A stretch of 5,302 nt of DNA from Oscillospiraceae bacterium (GTDB taxonomy: Bacteria; Bacillota; Clostridia; Oscillospirales; Oscillospiraceae). The notes under the pieces were generated by a model that did not search any database, was not told the DNA's origin, and saw nothing but the letters and a program-made list of their open reading frames with translations. The DNA is taken from positions 1 to 5,302 of the forward strand of contig JAISDV010000127.1 of NCBI GenBank assembly GCA_031264545.1, written 5' to 3'. Below are positions 4,517 through 5,302 of the stretch, piece after piece (the stretch's first letter is position 1; every line of letters begins with the position of its first letter). Position numbers and translations under genes: made by a program.

Positions 4517-5302
4517 CTATGAGAACACGCTTTTGGCGATCGTCCCCGTCTTAAAGAGCGTGAAGCACAAAAGCACCGTGAAGCCGACACACGACCATAC
4601 CGCGCTTATGGGATCGCCGCTTATGGCAACGCTCTGCACCAGCACCGCGTAAATGGCAACGCACACCATGATCAGCAAGCCCTGAAAGCCCACGGCCAGC
4701 AGGGATTTCAAGTAGTTCTGTCCCATGCTTCCCAGTTCGCGGCTTGTGAGCGCCGCAAGCGGGAGCGGCGCTAAGCTGGTGTGTAAAAATATCTCCACCA
4801 TGCGTCCGTAGATGATCACGAACACCACAATATTCAGCGCGATCACGATGATCCCGATGACCAGCGATTGGAGCCAAAGGCCCAGCAGGGGGCCTAAGTC
4901 CATCGTCTCCAGCGAAGCCCGGAACGTGTCCAGCATACCGGGCGTCACGTCCGTGCTCTCGGAGATGATCCCCGCCGCGCTGTTGACCACCGATTGCGAT
5001 ACGTCGAAAATCCCCATGACGATATTGAAAGTATTGGAGAGGATCAGCACCGCAATCATCGTTTTGAACACCCATTTGAAAAATATCCAGGTATCCATCT
5101 CATGGAGATTGCTGCGCTCCACGATCAACTGTATAAGCTCCCAGGTCATGACGAACGTGAGCAACAGCCCCGCGATTGGTAAAACGACCGTTTCGGAGAG
5201 CGTGCGAATGAGGGCGAAAACACCGGGATTAAAAGCGCCCGGTGTTTGCCCCACCTGTGACGCGATCGCTCCGACCTGGGCGTTTACGTTGTCGAAAAGC
5301 CC
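4517..5302 (-). CDS. VirB6/TrbL-like conjugation membrane protein (runs off right edge)
   Basis: A polytopic membrane protein of the type IV secretion channel, 261 residues visible and open to the window edge, so only the first residues are missing. The visible start reads GLFDNVNAQVGAIASQVG, followed by hydrophobic segments in SETVVLPIAGLLLTFVM, FKTMIAVLILSNTFNIVMG, LVIGIIVIALNIVVFVIIYG, LLIMVCVAIYAVLVQ and CVGFTVLLCFTLFKTG. This fits the five to six helices of VirB6/TrbL-like proteins of clostridial conjugative elements (the CD1112-type group, from memory). The motif SLAPLPLAAL after the third long helix and GSMGQNYLKSLLAVGFQG are typical. An apparent start at 5254 is only an internal GTG; the frame and the homologous residues continue upstream. 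The gene ends in TAG, 29 nt before the SpoVG-family gene. It should form part of the inner-membrane pore together with PrgI and VirB4. Confidence 0.92.
   Translation of the reverse strand, partial: GLFDNVNAQVGAIASQVGQTPGAFNPGVFALIRTLSETVVLPIAGLLLTFVMTWELIQLIVERSNLHEMDTWIFFKWVFKTMIAVLILSNTFNIVMGIFDVSQSVVNSAAGIISESTDVTPGMLDTFRASLETMDLGPLLGLWLQSLVIGIIVIALNIVVFVIIYGRMVEIFLHTSLAPLPLAALTSRELGSMGQNYLKSLLAVGFQGLLIMVCVAIYAVLVQSVAISGDPISAVWSCVGFTVLLCFTLFKTGTIAKSVFS

Noticed and set aside
4089..4554. Plus-strand open frames opposite the SpoVG-family gene
   Set aside because: Shadows of a GC-rich gene on the other strand; composition is unnatural and there is no ribosome binding site.

Overview
The window looks like a piece of an integrative conjugative element of the Tn1549 / clostridial CTn type, carried by a fairly GC-rich Clostridia-like Firmicute. 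The basis is the set of transfer proteins (a VirB6/TrbL-like membrane protein, PrgI, a VirB4-type ATPase), the strong AAGGAGG ribosome binding sites, and the tight, overlapping genes. Assignment to family and host comes from remembered protein families; no search was run.

Almost everything is on the minus strand, so the operon reads from high to low coordinates. In order: a VirB6/TrbL-like protein (runs off the right edge, ends 4517), a SpoVG-family protein (4487-4032), a beta-class DNA methyltransferase broken by an in-frame TAA (4045-3269), an MT-A70-family methyltransferase whose proper start codon reads ATA (2606-2010), a small DUF7007-like protein (2026-1598), PrgI (1559-1173), and the N-terminal 408 codons of VirB4 (1225 to the left edge). 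VirB6/TrbL, PrgI and VirB4 are parts of the type IV secretion channel. The genes between VirB6 and PrgI are accessory cargo inside the transfer operon.

Two plus-strand genes interrupt the operon: a RelB/DinJ-type antitoxin (2721-3014) and a YafQ-type mRNA interferase (3001-3279). They have their own promoter and lie convergent to the first methyltransferase and divergent from the second.

The most unusual structure is a pair of near-identical palindromes, each with a 9-bp stem and 5-nt loop, at 2619-2641 and 4007-4029. They differ by a compensatory swap of the outermost base pair. Together they bracket the broken methyltransferase plus the toxin-antitoxin pair. Joining the two copies would place the SpoVG gene directly upstream of the MT-A70 ribosome binding site, so the 1.4-kb segment looks like a cassette. 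Both methyltransferases carry a lesion at a decisive codon although their frames are otherwise clean.

There is no gene-free stretch over 300 bases; the longest gap is the 114-bp divergent region 2607-2720. I see no RNA gene, insertion sequence, CRISPR array or convincing terminator.
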